Below are positions 1-8,381 of a stretch of DNA of 64,000 nucleotides, in pieces. The stretch is from NCBI RefSeq assembly GCF_002899455.1, contig NZ_PPFB01000001.1, positions 4,749,001-4,813,000 on the forward strand. Reading direction: 5' to 3'. This DNA is from Streptomyces sp. DH-12. GTDB taxonomy: Bacteria; Actinomycetota; Actinomycetes; Streptomycetales; Streptomycetaceae. The stretch's first letter is position 1; each line of letters begins with the position of its first letter. A model generated the notes under the pieces. It saw only the letters and a program-made list of their open reading frames with translations, was not told the origin of the DNA and searched no databases. Both the position numbers and the translations under genes were made by a program.

Positions 1-1254
1 GGCGGCGTGCCGGTCGCGGACCACGTCCAGCGGCTCGCGGGCGATCACCTCGCCGTCCCGGACGAGCGGCACCAGCAGCTGCCGTTCGGCCAGCTCGGGC
101 GGGACCTCGCCGGTGCCGATCACCTCGGCCTCGGCGATCCCGTCCGCGTCCAGCCGCCGCGCGGCCCACTTGCGGCCGCCCACGGAGGCCTTGCCGCCGG
201 TGGACTTCTTCGCCACCGGCACCAGCGGCGCCCCCGGATCGGCGGACTCGGCGCGCGCGACCAGTTTGTAGACCATGGACGCGGTCGGGTGCCCGGAGCC
301 GGTCACGAGCTGTGTGCCCACCCCGTACGCGTCCACCGGCGCCGCGGCCAGCGAGGCGATGGCGTACTCGTCCAGGTCCGAGGTCACGACGATCTTCGTG
401 TCGCGGGCGCCCAGCTCGTCGAGCTGCTGCCGCACCCGGTGCGCCACCAGCAGCAGGTCGCCGGAGTCGACGCGCACCGCGCCCAGTCCGGGCCCGGCGA
501 CCTCGACGGCCGCGCGGACCGCCTCGGTCACGTCGTAGGTGTCCACCAGCAGCGTGGTGCCCGCGCCGAGGGAGTCCACCTGGGCGCGGAAGGCGTCCCG
601 CTCGCTGTCGTGCAGCAGGGTGAAGGCGTGGGCGGAGGTGCCGACGGTGGGGATGTTGTAGCGGAACCCGGCCGCCAGGTCGGAGGTGGAGGAGAAGCCG
701 CCGATGTAGGCGGCGCGGGAGGCGGCGACGGCGGCCAGCTCGTGGGTGCGGCGGGCGCCCATCTCGATCAGCGGCCGGTCGCCTGCGGCGGACGACATCC
801 GGGAGGCCGCGGCGGCGATGGCCGAGTCGTGGTTGAGGATCGACAGGATCACCGTCTCCAGCAGCACGCACTCGGCGAAGCTGCCCTCCACCCGCATGAC
901 GGGCGAGCCGGGGAAGTAGACCTCGCCCTCGGGGTAGCCCCAGATGTCGCCGGAGAAGCGGTAGCCGGCCAGCCAGTCCAGGGTCTCCTCGTCGACGACG
1001 GCCTTCTCGCGCAGGAAGCGCAGCACGCCCTCGTCGAAGCGGAAGTTCTCCACCGCGTCGAGGACCCGTCCGGTGCCCGCCACGACGCCGTAGCGGCGGC
1101 CGTTCGGCAGGCGCCGGGTGAAGACCTCGAACACGCTGCGCCGCCCGGCCGTGCCGGCCTTCAGCGCCGCTTGCAGCATCGTCAGTTCGTACTGGTCGGT
1201 GAAGAGCGCCGTGGACGGAACATTCACCGGCAACCCAAGGTCCGCTGTGTCCAT
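1..1254 (-). CDS. pncB: Nicotinate phosphoribosyltransferase (3' end outside window)
   Basis: Read on the minus strand from the ATG at 1254, the protein starts MDTADLGLPVNVPSTALFTD and continues with QYELTML, the usual opening of PncB-type enzymes. Later segments include ESVFEVF-like RSVFEVFTRRLPNGRR, the SAAGDRPLIEMGARR stretch, GTSAHAF, and VDSGDL, all typical of nicotinate phosphoribosyltransferases, which join nicotinate and PRPP to give NAMN in NAD salvage in the cytoplasm. About 418 codons are visible and the C-terminus lies beyond base 1. It diverges from clpS, so the 155-bp gap probably holds both promoters. The identification rests on motif recognition; the fold is clear. Confidence 0.93.
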   Translation of the reverse strand, partial: MDTADLGLPVNVPSTALFTDQYELTMLQAALKAGTAGRRSVFEVFTRRLPNGRRYGVVAGTGRVLDAVENFRFDEGVLRFLREKAVVDEETLDWLAGYRFSGDIWGYPEGEVYFPGSPVMRVEGSFAECVLLETVILSILNHDSAIAAAASRMSSAAGDRPLIEMGARRTHELAAVAASRAAYIGGFSSTSDLAAGFRYNIPTVGTSAHAFTLLHDSERDAFRAQVDSLGAGTTLLVDTYDVTEAVRAAVEVAGPGLGAVRVDSGDLLLVAHRVRQQLDELGARDTKIVVTSDLDEYAIASLAAAPVDAYGVGTQLVTGSGHPTASMVYKLVARAESADPGAPLVPVAKKSTGGKASVGGRKWAARRLDADGIAEAEVIGTGEVPPELAERQLLVPLVRDGEVIAREPLDVVRDRHAA

Positions 1255-1409
1255 GGCGAGGATGGTACCCCCATTTCGTCACTCTGACGATTTAAGTTCT
1301 CCGGGTCGGCTCCCGGCCGCCTCCACGGCGCTTCCCGGGCGGCCCGCGGACCACCCCGGGCGGCTCTTCAGCGGGCCGGTTTGTGCGACCACCCCCCACC
1401 GGTGGCAGC

Positions 1410-1727
1410 ATGGGCAGTGTGACGTCACCCGCACCCCTGGAGATCGAACGCACCGAGTCGGCGGAGGAGGTCTTCGCCGTACCCGAGCCCGACGTCCCGT
1501 GGGTCACGATCGTCCACAACGACCCGGTCAACCTCATGAGCTACGTGACGTACGTCTTCCAGACGTACTTCGGCTACTCCAAGGACAAGGCCACCAAGCT
1601 CATGCTCGACGTCCACCACAAGGGCCGGGCCGTCGTCTCCAGCGGCACCCGCGAGGAGATGGAGCGCGACGTCCAGGCCATGCACGGCTACGGCCTGTGG
1701 GCCACCCTCCAGCACGACCGGAAGTGA
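1410..1727 (+). CDS. clpS: ATP-dependent Clp protease adaptor ClpS
   Basis: A 105-residue protein containing the ClpS core: WVTIVHNDPVNLMSYVTYVF, then the metabolite-binding helix region and the Met/His-rich segment KATKLMLDVHHKGRAVV. ClpS binds the N-domain of ClpA/ClpC and delivers N-degron substrates to ClpP. The N-terminal extension before the core is about 30 residues, ordinary for actinobacteria. ATG at 1410 has a GGTGG sequence just upstream; a GTG three codons later (1419) is an alternative start. It is followed 68 bp later by the DUF2017 gene, a pairing commonly seen in actinobacteria, so the two are probably cotranscribed. Confidence 0.95.
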   Translation: MGSVTSPAPLEIERTESAEEVFAVPEPDVPWVTIVHNDPVNLMSYVTYVFQTYFGYSKDKATKLMLDVHHKGRAVVSSGTREEMERDVQAMHGYGLWATLQHDRK

Positions 1728-1795
1728 AGCCGGACATGACCGCACCGGACGTGGCCCGACCCCGCCCGCAGGACCGGAAGCAGCGAATCGCCCCC

Positions 1796-2398
1796 ATGCC
1801 AGGACACTTCGAACCGCTCCCCGGCGGCGGCGCGGCCGTCGCCCTCGACGACGTCGAGATCTCCATCATCCGCTCGCTGGCCGTGCAGCTCATGGAGATC
1901 ATCGGCCCCGGACCGGCCGAGGAGCCCGGCGGCGACCCGCTCGCGGAGCTCTTCGCCGAGGGCCCCAGCGAGCCGCCCTCCGACCCGGTGCTGCGCCGCC
2001 TCTTCCCGGACGCCTACGTCGACCCCGAGGGCGCCCCGCGGGCGGCGGAGGCCGAGAAGCAGCGGGCGTACTCCGCCGAGTTCCGCCGTTACACGGAGAA
2101 CGACCTGCGGGCCGGCAAGCGGGACAACGCGCTGGCGGTCATCCGCTCCCTGGACGGACTCAGGTCGGCCGGCGGGGGCGGCGGGGTGCTCGAGCTGTCG
2201 CCGGAGGAGTCCCGGCGGTGGCTCGGCGCGCTGAACGACCTGCGCCTGGCGATCGGGGCCCGGCTGGAGATCACCGACGAGGACGACGGCGATCTGCTGT
2301 TCCGCCTCCCGGACGAGGACCCGCGCAAGCCGATGGTGATGGCGTACCTCTGGCTGGGCGGTCTCCAGGAGACGCTCGTCTCGACACTCATGCCCTGA
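1796..2398 (+). CDS. DUF2017 family protein
   Basis: A 200-residue cytoplasmic protein starting MPGHFEPLPGGGAAVALDDV, with the acidic central part and the C-terminal stretch DEDPRKPMVMAYLWLGGLQE that I associate with DUF2017, a family usually encoded directly after clpS. No catalytic motif is visible and no biochemical function is known to me. An in-frame ATG at 1736, right after the clpS stop, would add 20 residues and cannot be excluded. I prefer 1796 because the family core begins there. The gene ends just before a good intrinsic terminator. Confidence 0.8.
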   Translation: MPGHFEPLPGGGAAVALDDVEISIIRSLAVQLMEIIGPGPAEEPGGDPLAELFAEGPSEPPSDPVLRRLFPDAYVDPEGAPRAAEAEKQRAYSAEFRRYTENDLRAGKRDNALAVIRSLDGLRSAGGGGGVLELSPEESRRWLGALNDLRLAIGARLEITDEDDGDLLFRLPDEDPRKPMVMAYLWLGGLQETLVSTLMP

Positions 2399-2753
2399 AG
2401 GTGTCCTGAACCGTCCGGAAAATGCCGTGATGTGTTCGCTCAGATGAACCTCAAGTCCGAATAACGATCGTGTCACTACCCCTGCGGATTCGCGCCGCAG
2501 GGGCGTTTTTTTGTGACCTGGGTCACTTGTGGGCCGGTAGGAGCATGGTAAGAATCGGCAACCCGCTTGCGCCGCCGACGCGGTGGTGAGCTCGGAAGCC
2601 GGTCCCAGCCGGTGTGTACGCCTGCCCGACACGGACGCGCCCCCGCCCAGGGGCCCTCCGCCTACCGCCGTCCGCCGGACCGGACGTGGGCCACCCCCGA
2701 GCCGCCCGCGCTCCGCACACGCCAGAACGTCCCCGCGTCACCGAGGAAGTTCG
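2399..2753 (+). other. Intergenic region between DUF2017 gene and alanine symporter
   Basis: This 355-bp gap holds the terminator at 2479-2512 and then the presumed promoter and leader of the sodium/alanine symporter. I looked for a glycine riboswitch, because AGCS carriers often have one, but did not find its conserved core. A GAGGAAG ribosome binding site precedes the symporter start. Confidence 0.5.
2479..2512 (+). terminator. Intrinsic terminator after clpS/DUF2017
   Basis: Nine-base arms CCCCTGCGG and CCGCAGGGG are separated by seven bases and followed by CG and seven consecutive T residues. This is a textbook rho-independent terminator and unusually T-rich for this genome. Confidence 0.88.
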
Positions 2754-4292
2754 ATGTCACTCGACTCCATCACCACGACCATTGACGACGCCGTCAGCGA
2801 TTTCTTCGACCCTGTCGCGACCACGGTCGGCGACATCGTCTTCTACACCGTTCCCGTCGCCGGGACCGACCTCCCCCTGATCGTCGCCTGGCTGGTGATC
2901 GCCGGCCTGGTCTTCACCGTCTGGTTCGGGCTCGTCCAGGCCCGCAAGCTCAAACTCGCCTTCGACGTCGTGCGCGGCCGCTACGACGAGAAGGGCTCAC
3001 CCGGCGAGGTGAACCACTTCCAGGCGCTGACCGCCGCCGTCTCCGGCACCGTCGGCCTCGGCAACATCGCCGGTGTGGCCGTCGCCGTCTCCATCGGCGG
3101 ACCCGGCGCCACCTTCTGGATGATCCTCTGCGGCCTGCTCGGCATGGCCACCAAGTTCGTCGAGGTCACCCTCGGTGTGAAGTACCGCGAGGAGCACCCC
3201 GACGGCACCGTCTCCGGCGGTCCGATGCACTACCTGCCCAAGGGCCTCGCCGACCGCTTCGGCCGCGGCGGCGCCAAGCTCGGCAAGGTGCTCGCGGTCC
3301 TCGCCTCCGTGATGATCCTGTTCTTCGGTCTGTTCGGCGGCAACCTCTTCCAGACCAACCAGAGCTACGCGCAGATCTCCTCCACCTTCGGGGGCGAGGA
3401 CGGCTTCCTGGCCTCCTCCGCGGGCGCCGTGCTGTTCGGTCTCGTGGTCGCCGCCCTCGTGGGCCTGGTGCTGCTCGGCGGCATCCGCTCCATCGCCTCG
3501 GTGACCAGCCGCCTGGTCCCGGCCATGGCGATCATGTACGTGGTGGCGTGTCTGATCGTCATCCTCACCAACGTCACCGCCGTGCCCGGCGCGATCGGCG
3601 AGGTCTTCCAGGGCGCCTTCGAGGCCGAGGGCGTCGCGGGCGGTGTCATCGGCGCCCTGATCGTCGGTTTCCAGCGCGCCGCCTTCTCCAACGAGGCCGG
3701 TCTGGGCTCCGCGCCGATCGCCCACTCCGCGGTGAAGACCAGGCACCCCGCGAGCGAGGGCCTGGTCGCCCTGCTGGAGCCGTTCATCGACACGGTCGTC
3801 ATCTGCACCATGACCGCGCTGACCATCGTGATCGCCGCGCCCGCCAGCTGGGACGCGGCCCGCGAGGGCGAGAGCATCGGCGGTGTCACCATCACCTCCG
3901 ACGCCTTCGAGACCGTGCTGCCCTGGTTCCCGAACCTGCTCACCGTCGCGGTGCTGCTGTTCGCCTTCTCCACGATCCTCACCTGGGGCTACTACGGCCT
4001 GAAGGCGTGGGCGTACCTCTTCGGCCGCAGCAAGACCAGCGAGACCGTCTTCAAGGCGGTGTGGAGCGTCTTCGTGGTCGCGGGCTCGCTGCTCTCCCTC
4101 GACTCGCTGATCAGCCTGGCCGACTCGGCGCTGTTCCTGCTGTCGGTGTTCAACATCATCGGTCTCTACCTGCTGGCCCCCGTGGTCAAGCGCGAACTGG
4201 ACTCCTTCCTCGCCTACGTCCGCGACCGCCGCTCGGGGGCGTCGGAGCCGGGCGCCGGTCCCTCGGAGCCGGAGCCGGCCCAGGCGCCCTGA
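2754..4292 (+). CDS. Sodium:alanine/glycine symporter (AGCS family)
   Basis: 512 residues with about ten hydrophobic segments. Family marks include GEVNHFQALTAAVSGTVGLG near residues 80-100, GGPGATFWMI, GVKYREEHPDGTVSGGPMHY, and FSNEAGLGSAPIAHSA. These are typical AGCS signatures, so it most likely imports alanine or glycine with sodium across the cytoplasmic membrane. The start at 2754 has GAGGAAG six bases upstream. The hydrophilic C-terminal tail is rich in Ser, Glu and Pro. It stands alone between two terminators, so it is probably a single-gene transcript. Substrate choice between alanine and glycine cannot be read from sequence alone. Confidence 0.9.
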   Translation: MSLDSITTTIDDAVSDFFDPVATTVGDIVFYTVPVAGTDLPLIVAWLVIAGLVFTVWFGLVQARKLKLAFDVVRGRYDEKGSPGEVNHFQALTAAVSGTVGLGNIAGVAVAVSIGGPGATFWMILCGLLGMATKFVEVTLGVKYREEHPDGTVSGGPMHYLPKGLADRFGRGGAKLGKVLAVLASVMILFFGLFGGNLFQTNQSYAQISSTFGGEDGFLASSAGAVLFGLVVAALVGLVLLGGIRSIASVTSRLVPAMAIMYVVACLIVILTNVTAVPGAIGEVFQGAFEAEGVAGGVIGALIVGFQRAAFSNEAGLGSAPIAHSAVKTRHPASEGLVALLEPFIDTVVICTMTALTIVIAAPASWDAAREGESIGGVTITSDAFETVLPWFPNLLTVAVLLFAFSTILTWGYYGLKAWAYLFGRSKTSETVFKAVWSVFVVAGSLLSLDSLISLADSALFLLSVFNIIGLYLLAPVVKRELDSFLAYVRDRRSGASEPGAGPSEPEPAQAP

Positions 4293-4711
4293 GCGCCCTC
4301 TCCCGGCCCAGGGGCCCGTCCACACCGGTCGCCGGTGCGGACGGGCCCCTCCCGTTTCCCGTCCCACCTGCGACGCGTGTAAAGGTGTTCGCTCAACGGT
4401 GTCCCAAATCCGCATAACGAAATCGTCAAACGTGACACCGTCTTTCCGTTGCCAGGTCGCATTTGTCCCCCTTTACTCGTGCGCTGCGTCACATCGAGCC
4501 CGAGAAGCCGCGCCGCCCTCCGTGATAAACCTTCACGACCGCCCGGCGAACGCCACCCGAACGTTCGGCCGGGTGCGCCACCGAGCCGGTCACCGCCGGC
4601 CAGGCACGAGCGGGCCCGCGCGCCCGCACGGCTCCAGCAGTCCGGGGGGATCGGAACCCGATCCGCGGCCGGTGAACGGCCCGGGTCGGCATGGAGAAAG
4701 GCGCACGACAC
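4293..4711 (+). other. Intergenic region between the two amino-acid carriers
   Basis: The 419-bp gap starts with the strong terminator hairpin at 4310-4350. The rest is comparatively AT-rich for this genome between 4390 and 4530 and probably carries the permease promoter. No ORF, tRNA or riboswitch core was recognised. Confidence 0.4.
4310..4350 (+). terminator. Terminator hairpin after alanine symporter
   Basis: A 19-base arm starting AGGGGCCCGTCC pairs with one ending GGACGGGCCCCT around a TCG loop, with a single mismatch. No long T run follows, which is common for streptomycete terminators. Confidence 0.75.
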
Positions 4712-6130
4712 ATGACCTCTGCGAAGGTCACCGAAGCCCCTGAAGAGGGCTACGAGCGCGGACTCGGAAGCCGCCAGGTCCAGATGATCGCGATCGGCGG
4801 CGCCATCGGCGTCGGCCTGTTCATGGGCGCCGGGGCGAACATCGCCAAGGCCGGCCCCAGCATCGTCCTCATGTACGCCCTCGCCGGCGTGGTCATCTTC
4901 TTCATCATGCGGGCCCTGGGCGAACTGCTCCTCTACCGGCCCGTCTCCGGCTCCTTCGCCGAGTACGCCCGGGAGTTCCTCGGCCCGTTCTTCGGGTTCG
5001 TCACCGGCTGGACGTACTGGCTCATGTGGGTGGTCACCGGCATGGCCGAACTGACGGCCGCCGCCATCTACATCCACTTCTGGTTCCCCGAGATCCCGCA
5101 GTGGGTCAGCGCCCTGGTCTTCCTCGTCGTGCTGTTCGGCGTGAACCTGATCTCCGTGAAGATCTTCGGCGAGGTCGAGTTCTGGTTCTCGATGATCAAG
5201 GTCACCGCCATCATCGGCATGATCGTCATCGGCCTCGGCGTGCTCACCCTCGGCTTCTCCGACGCCGGCGACACCGCCGCCGTCTCCAACCTCTGGTCGC
5301 ACGACGGCTTCTTCCCCAACGGCATCGGCTCCAGCCTGATGACCCTCCAGGGCGTCATGTTCGCCTACCTCGCCGTCGAGCTGGTCGGCGTCACCGCGGG
5401 CGAGTCCGAGAACCCGGAGAAGACCCTGCCCAAGGCCATCAACACCCTGCCCTGGCGCATCATCGTCTTCTACGTCGGCGCCCTGCTGGTGATCCTCTCC
5501 GTCGTCAAGTGGACCGAGTTCTCCGCCGGCGAGAGCCCGTTCGTGCACGCCTTCGGCAGGATCGGCATCCCGCTCGCCGCGGGCATCGTCAACTTCGTCG
5601 TGCTCACCGCGGCCCTGTCGTCCTGCAACTCCGGCATGTACTCCACCGGCCGGATGCTGCGCGGACTCGCCGCCAACAAGGAGGCCCCGCAGGCCTTCGC
5701 CCGGCTCAACGCCCGCAAGACGCCCGCCGTCGGCATCGGCGTCTCCGTGGCCCTCATGGGCATCGGCGTGATCCTCAACTACGTCGTCCCCGAGAAGGCG
5801 TTCGCCTACGTCACCTCCGTCGCCACCGCGGCCGGCATCTGGACCTGGATGATGATCCTCGTCAGCCACATCCGCTACCGCCGCGCCGTCGACGCCGGCC
5901 GGCTGCGCGCCTCCTCCTTCCCCGCCCCCGGCGGCGCCCTGTTCAGCTGGGTCGCCCTGGTCTTCCTGATCGGCGTCACCGGCATGATCGCGGCGGACGC
6001 GGACGCCCGCGTCTGTCTGTACGTCGCGGCCGGCTGGGCCGTCGCCCTGGCGATCGGCTGGGCCGTGCTGAAGAAGGGCAACCCGGCGATCGCGGACCGC
6101 GACGGGAGCCGGTTCGAGAAGGTCGGCTGA
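4712..6130 (+). CDS. Amino acid permease, APC superfamily (CycA/AnsP/GabP type)
   Basis: 472 residues with about twelve membrane segments. The N-terminal block RGLGSRQVQMIAIGGAIGVG followed by LFMGAGANIAKAGPSIVL is the classical amino-acid permease signature, and GELLLYRPVSGSFAEYAREF follows. It should be a proton-coupled importer of a neutral or D-amino acid in the cytoplasmic membrane. The start at 4712 is preceded by GGAGAAAGG; an upstream in-frame ATG at 4691 would place that ribosome binding site inside the gene, so it was rejected. Exact substrate (D-Ser/D-Ala/Gly, Asn or GABA) is not decided by sequence. A very strong hairpin terminator follows. Confidence 0.88.
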   Translation: MTSAKVTEAPEEGYERGLGSRQVQMIAIGGAIGVGLFMGAGANIAKAGPSIVLMYALAGVVIFFIMRALGELLLYRPVSGSFAEYAREFLGPFFGFVTGWTYWLMWVVTGMAELTAAAIYIHFWFPEIPQWVSALVFLVVLFGVNLISVKIFGEVEFWFSMIKVTAIIGMIVIGLGVLTLGFSDAGDTAAVSNLWSHDGFFPNGIGSSLMTLQGVMFAYLAVELVGVTAGESENPEKTLPKAINTLPWRIIVFYVGALLVILSVVKWTEFSAGESPFVHAFGRIGIPLAAGIVNFVVLTAALSSCNSGMYSTGRMLRGLAANKEAPQAFARLNARKTPAVGIGVSVALMGIGVILNYVVPEKAFAYVTSVATAAGIWTWMMILVSHIRYRRAVDAGRLRASSFPAPGGALFSWVALVFLIGVTGMIAADADARVCLYVAAGWAVALAIGWAVLKKGNPAIADRDGSRFEKVG

Positions 6131-6205
6131 CCACCCCGCGGGACGCCGGCGCACGGGGAGCACTCGTGGACTCCCCGCCGCCACCGCTCAAGGCGTCCGG
6201 CATCC

Positions 6206-6242
6206 GGGCCGTTCCGTACCACCCCTCGGTACGGAACGGCCC
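6206..6242 (+). terminator. Terminator after amino acid permease
   Basis: Perfect 15-base inverted repeat, GGGCCGTTCCGTACC and its complement, around a seven-base loop, followed by a short pyrimidine run. It lies about 20 bp upstream of the JAMM protease start, so it also insulates that gene. Confidence 0.82.
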
Positions 6243-6262
6243 GTCTGCTTATCCTGAGCCCC

Positions 6263-6685
6263 ATGCTGACCATCACCCAGGCCCTGTACGACCGGATCGT
6301 CGCCCACGCCCGTGAGGACCACCCCGACGAGGCGTGCGGCGTGGTGGCGGGGCCGGTGGGCTCCGGCCGCCCCGAGCGCTTCATCCCCATGCTGAACGCG
6401 GCCCGCTCGCCCACGTTCTACGAGTTCGACTCCCAGGACCTGCTGAAGCTGTACCGGGAGATGGACGACCGCGACGAGGAGCCGGTGGTCATCTACCACT
6501 CGCACACCGCGACCGAGGCCTACCCCTCCCGCACCGACATCACCTACGCCAACGAGCCCGGCGCCCACTACGTGCTGGTCTCCACCGCCGACACCGACGG
6601 CGCGGGCGAGTTCCAGTTCCGCTCCTTCCGCATCCTGGAGGGCGAGGTCACCGAGGAGGAGGTGCGCGTCGTCGACGCGTACTGA
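6263..6685 (+). CDS. mec: JAMM/MPN metalloprotease, Mec-type, of CysO pathway
   Basis: A 140-residue single-domain Mov34/MPN protein. The JAMM zinc site is visible: Glu in the EACG segment near residue 23, and HSHTATEAYPSRTD around residues 77-90 (H-x-H-x10-D pattern). In Mycobacterium the homologue Mec releases cysteine from the CysO-cysteine conjugate; related JAMM enzymes trim C-terminal tails from sulfur carriers. Here it lies just upstream of cysO and cysM, which supports that role. The start ATG at 6263 follows the permease terminator closely and has only a weak ribosome site. Confidence 0.88.
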   Translation: MLTITQALYDRIVAHAREDHPDEACGVVAGPVGSGRPERFIPMLNAARSPTFYEFDSQDLLKLYREMDDRDEEPVVIYHSHTATEAYPSRTDITYANEPGAHYVLVSTADTDGAGEFQFRSFRILEGEVTEEEVRVVDAY

Positions 6686-6752
6686 TCTCGCCTGGCGGAC
6701 AGTTCGGGTCCGGGATCTGGGATCACACTCGGGATCCCGGACCGGGAATCGA

Positions 6753-6758
6753 TACGAT
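6753..6758 (+). promoter_or_regulatory. Putative -10 box for leaderless transcript of Cys leader peptide
   Basis: TACGAT ends seven bases before the ATG at 6765. Transcription would then start at or next to that ATG, giving a leaderless mRNA. No convincing -35 box is seen. This is inference from spacing only. Confidence 0.45.
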
Positions 6759-6764
6759 GAGCCC

Positions 6765-6860
6765 ATGGTTCTCCTCGACGTGGACGACAAGGCGCCGGGC
6801 ACCCTGCTCGTGGCGCGGCTCCACGTCGACCTGTGCAGGCTGAACAGCGCCATCTGTTGA
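6765..6860 (+). CDS. 31-aa putative cysteine leader peptide upstream of cysO
   Basis: A short ORF reading MVLLDVDDKAPGTLLVARLH and then VDLCRLNSAIC before TGA. The HVDLxRxxSAxC ending matches the short leader peptides found ahead of sulfur and cysteine genes in actinobacteria. The peptide has two Cys codons, the second as its last residue before the stop, so ribosome stalling under cysteine shortage could control downstream expression of cysO and cysM. It begins 79 bp after the mec stop and ends 89 bp before cysO. A -10-like TACGAT sits seven bases upstream of the ATG, suggesting a leaderless transcript. No obvious terminator hairpin lies between it and cysO, so the mechanism is open. Confidence 0.75.
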   Translation: MVLLDVDDKAPGTLLVARLHVDLCRLNSAIC

Positions 6861-6949
6861 CGTTCCGCCGCCGCCGTACGGCCCCGAGCCGCGGCGCCGC
6901 CGTGCGCCGTCGAAGAACCCACGACACCTTCCGACAGGAGCCCTCAGCC

Positions 6950-7228
6950 ATGGCCATCGAGGTCCGCATCCCCACCATCCTCCGCCAGTACACCGACGGT
7001 CAGAAGGCGGTGGAGGGCAGCGGGGACACCCTCGCCGAGCTCTTCGCCGACCTCGAGACCCGGCACGCGGGCATCCAGGACCGCATCGTGGACGACGGGC
7101 AGCTGCGCCGCTTCGTCAACGTCTACCTCAACGACGAGGACGTCCGCTTCCTCGACGGCATCAGCACCAAGCTGAGCGACGGCGACAACGTGACGATCCT
7201 GCCGGCCGTCGCCGGCGGGGCGGCCTGA
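6950..7228 (+). CDS. cysO: Sulfur carrier protein CysO (MoaD/ThiS family)
   Basis: A 92-residue ubiquitin-like carrier starting MAIEVRIPTILRQYTDGQ. The C-terminal half holds VNVYLNDEDVRFLDG, then NVTILPAVAGG followed by two extra alanines. Carriers of this family work as a C-terminal diglycine thiocarboxylate, so the Ala-Ala extension should be removed before activation, plausibly by the neighbouring JAMM protease. The start has AGGAG ten bases upstream. CysO hands sulfur to O-phosphoserine-derived aminoacrylate on CysM, whose gene starts six bases after the cysO stop, implying tight coupling. Confidence 0.9.
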   Translation: MAIEVRIPTILRQYTDGQKAVEGSGDTLAELFADLETRHAGIQDRIVDDGQLRRFVNVYLNDEDVRFLDGISTKLSDGDNVTILPAVAGGAA

Positions 7229-7233
7229 TCCGC

Positions 7234-8184
7234 ATGCGGTACGACTCCCCGCTGGCCGCGGTGGGCAACACCCCCCTGGTGCGCCTGCCGCGGCTGTCGC
7301 CGTCCGCCGACGTGCGGATCTGGGCCAAGCTGGAGGACCGCAACCCGACGGGCTCCGTCAAGGACCGTCCCGCCCTGTTCATGATCGAGCAGGCGGAGAA
7401 GGACGGCCGTCTCACCCCGGGCTGCACCATCCTGGAGCCCACCTCCGGCAACACCGGCATCTCCCTTGCCATGGCCGCCAGGCTCAAGGGCTACCGCATG
7501 GTCTGCGTGATGCCCGAGAACACCTCGCAGGAGCGGCGCGACCTGCTCGGCATGTGGGGCGCGGAGATCATCTCCTCCCCGGCCGCGGGCGGCTCCAACA
7601 CCGCCGTGCGCGTCGCCAAGGAGCTGTCCGCCGAGCACCCCGACTGGGTGATGCTCTACCAGTACGGCAACCCGGACAACGCGGGCGCCCACTACGCGAC
7701 CACCGGCCCGGAGATCCTCGCCGACCTCCCCTCGGTCACCCACTTCGTCGCCGGCCTCGGCACCACGGGCACCCTCATGGGCGTCGGCCGCTACCTGCGC
7801 GAGCACAAGCCCGACGTGAAGATCGTCGCCGCCGAGCCGCGCTACGACGACCTGGTCTACGGCCTGCGCAACCTCGACGAGGGCTTCGTGCCCGAGCTGT
7901 ACGACGCCTCCGTCCTGACCACCCGCTTCTCCGTCGGCTCCGCCGACGCGGTCACCCGCACCCGCGAACTGCTCCAGCAGGAGGGCATCTTCGCCGGCGT
8001 CTCCACCGGCGCCGCCCTGCACGCGGCGATCGGCGTCGCGAAGAAGGCCCGGAAGGCGGGGGAGTCCGCCGACGTGGTCTTCGTCGTCGCCGACGGCGGC
8101 TGGAAGTACCTGTCGACGGGCGTCTACACGGCCGCGACGACGGAAGAGGCCATCGAAACCCTCCAGGGACAGCTCTGGGCGTAG
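7234..8184 (+). CDS. cysM: Cysteine synthase CysM, PLP-dependent
   Basis: 316 residues with the cysteine synthase fold. The PLP-binding lysine lies in NPTGSVKDRPALFM near residue 46, the phosphate-binding loop is EPTSGNTGISLAMA, and a further pocket is GLGTTGTLMGVGRYL. The C-terminus, GWKYLSTGVYTA, is typical of the CysO-using CysM of actinobacteria, which accepts O-phosphoserine and CysO thiocarboxylate. The gene follows cysO directly and ends before a strong hairpin. The context mec-cysO-cysM makes the CysO-dependent form much more likely than a plain sulfide-dependent CysK. Confidence 0.92.
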   Translation: MRYDSPLAAVGNTPLVRLPRLSPSADVRIWAKLEDRNPTGSVKDRPALFMIEQAEKDGRLTPGCTILEPTSGNTGISLAMAARLKGYRMVCVMPENTSQERRDLLGMWGAEIISSPAAGGSNTAVRVAKELSAEHPDWVMLYQYGNPDNAGAHYATTGPEILADLPSVTHFVAGLGTTGTLMGVGRYLREHKPDVKIVAAEPRYDDLVYGLRNLDEGFVPELYDASVLTTRFSVGSADAVTRTRELLQQEGIFAGVSTGAALHAAIGVAKKARKAGESADVVFVVADGGWKYLSTGVYTAATTEEAIETLQGQLWA

Positions 8185-8198
8185 CCCGGCACGCGCGA

Positions 8199-8231
8199 CG
8201 TGAGGGGCCGGGGACTCCCCGGCCCCTCACG
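8199..8231 (+). terminator. Terminator hairpin after cysM
   Basis: Perfect 15-base arms (CGTGAGGGGCCGGGG and complement) around ACT. It lies between the convergent cysM and the small minus-strand membrane gene, so it may serve both strands. Confidence 0.82.
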
Positions 8232-8246
8232 CGTGTCCGGGCGCCG

Positions 8247-8381
8247 TCACTCCGGCTCCTCGTCCCGCTCCGGCCGCCGGCGCCCGCGAGGGCGGTGGCC
8301 CCGCCCCCAGCCGTCGACGAGGGCGGCGACCAGGGCGAGCAGGACCACCGCGGCGAGCGCGAGCCACCAAGCCGTGTTCAT
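8247..8381 (-). CDS. Small single-pass membrane protein, 44 aa
   Basis: The ORF reads MNTAWWLALAAVVLLALVAA followed by a short soluble tail of alternating Arg and acidic residues (HRPRGRRRPERDEEPE). One membrane helix at residues 4-23 with the charged tail probably cytoplasmic. I recognise it only as the kind of small conserved membrane protein found at this spot in streptomycetes; function unknown. The start at 8379-8381 is the only sensible one, since the upstream part of the longer reading frame is low-quality and crosses the MBL promoter region. Confidence 0.6.
   Translation of the reverse strand: MNTAWWLALAAVVLLALVAALVDGWGRGHRPRGRRRPERDEEPE

Noticed and set aside
7..1287. Long plus-strand ORF of 426 codons
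   Set aside because: Arg/Gly/His-rich shadow of the minus-strand pncB frame with no family motifs.
2513..2753. Possible glycine riboswitch before the alanine symporter
   Set aside because: The conserved aptamer core could not be found in either orientation.
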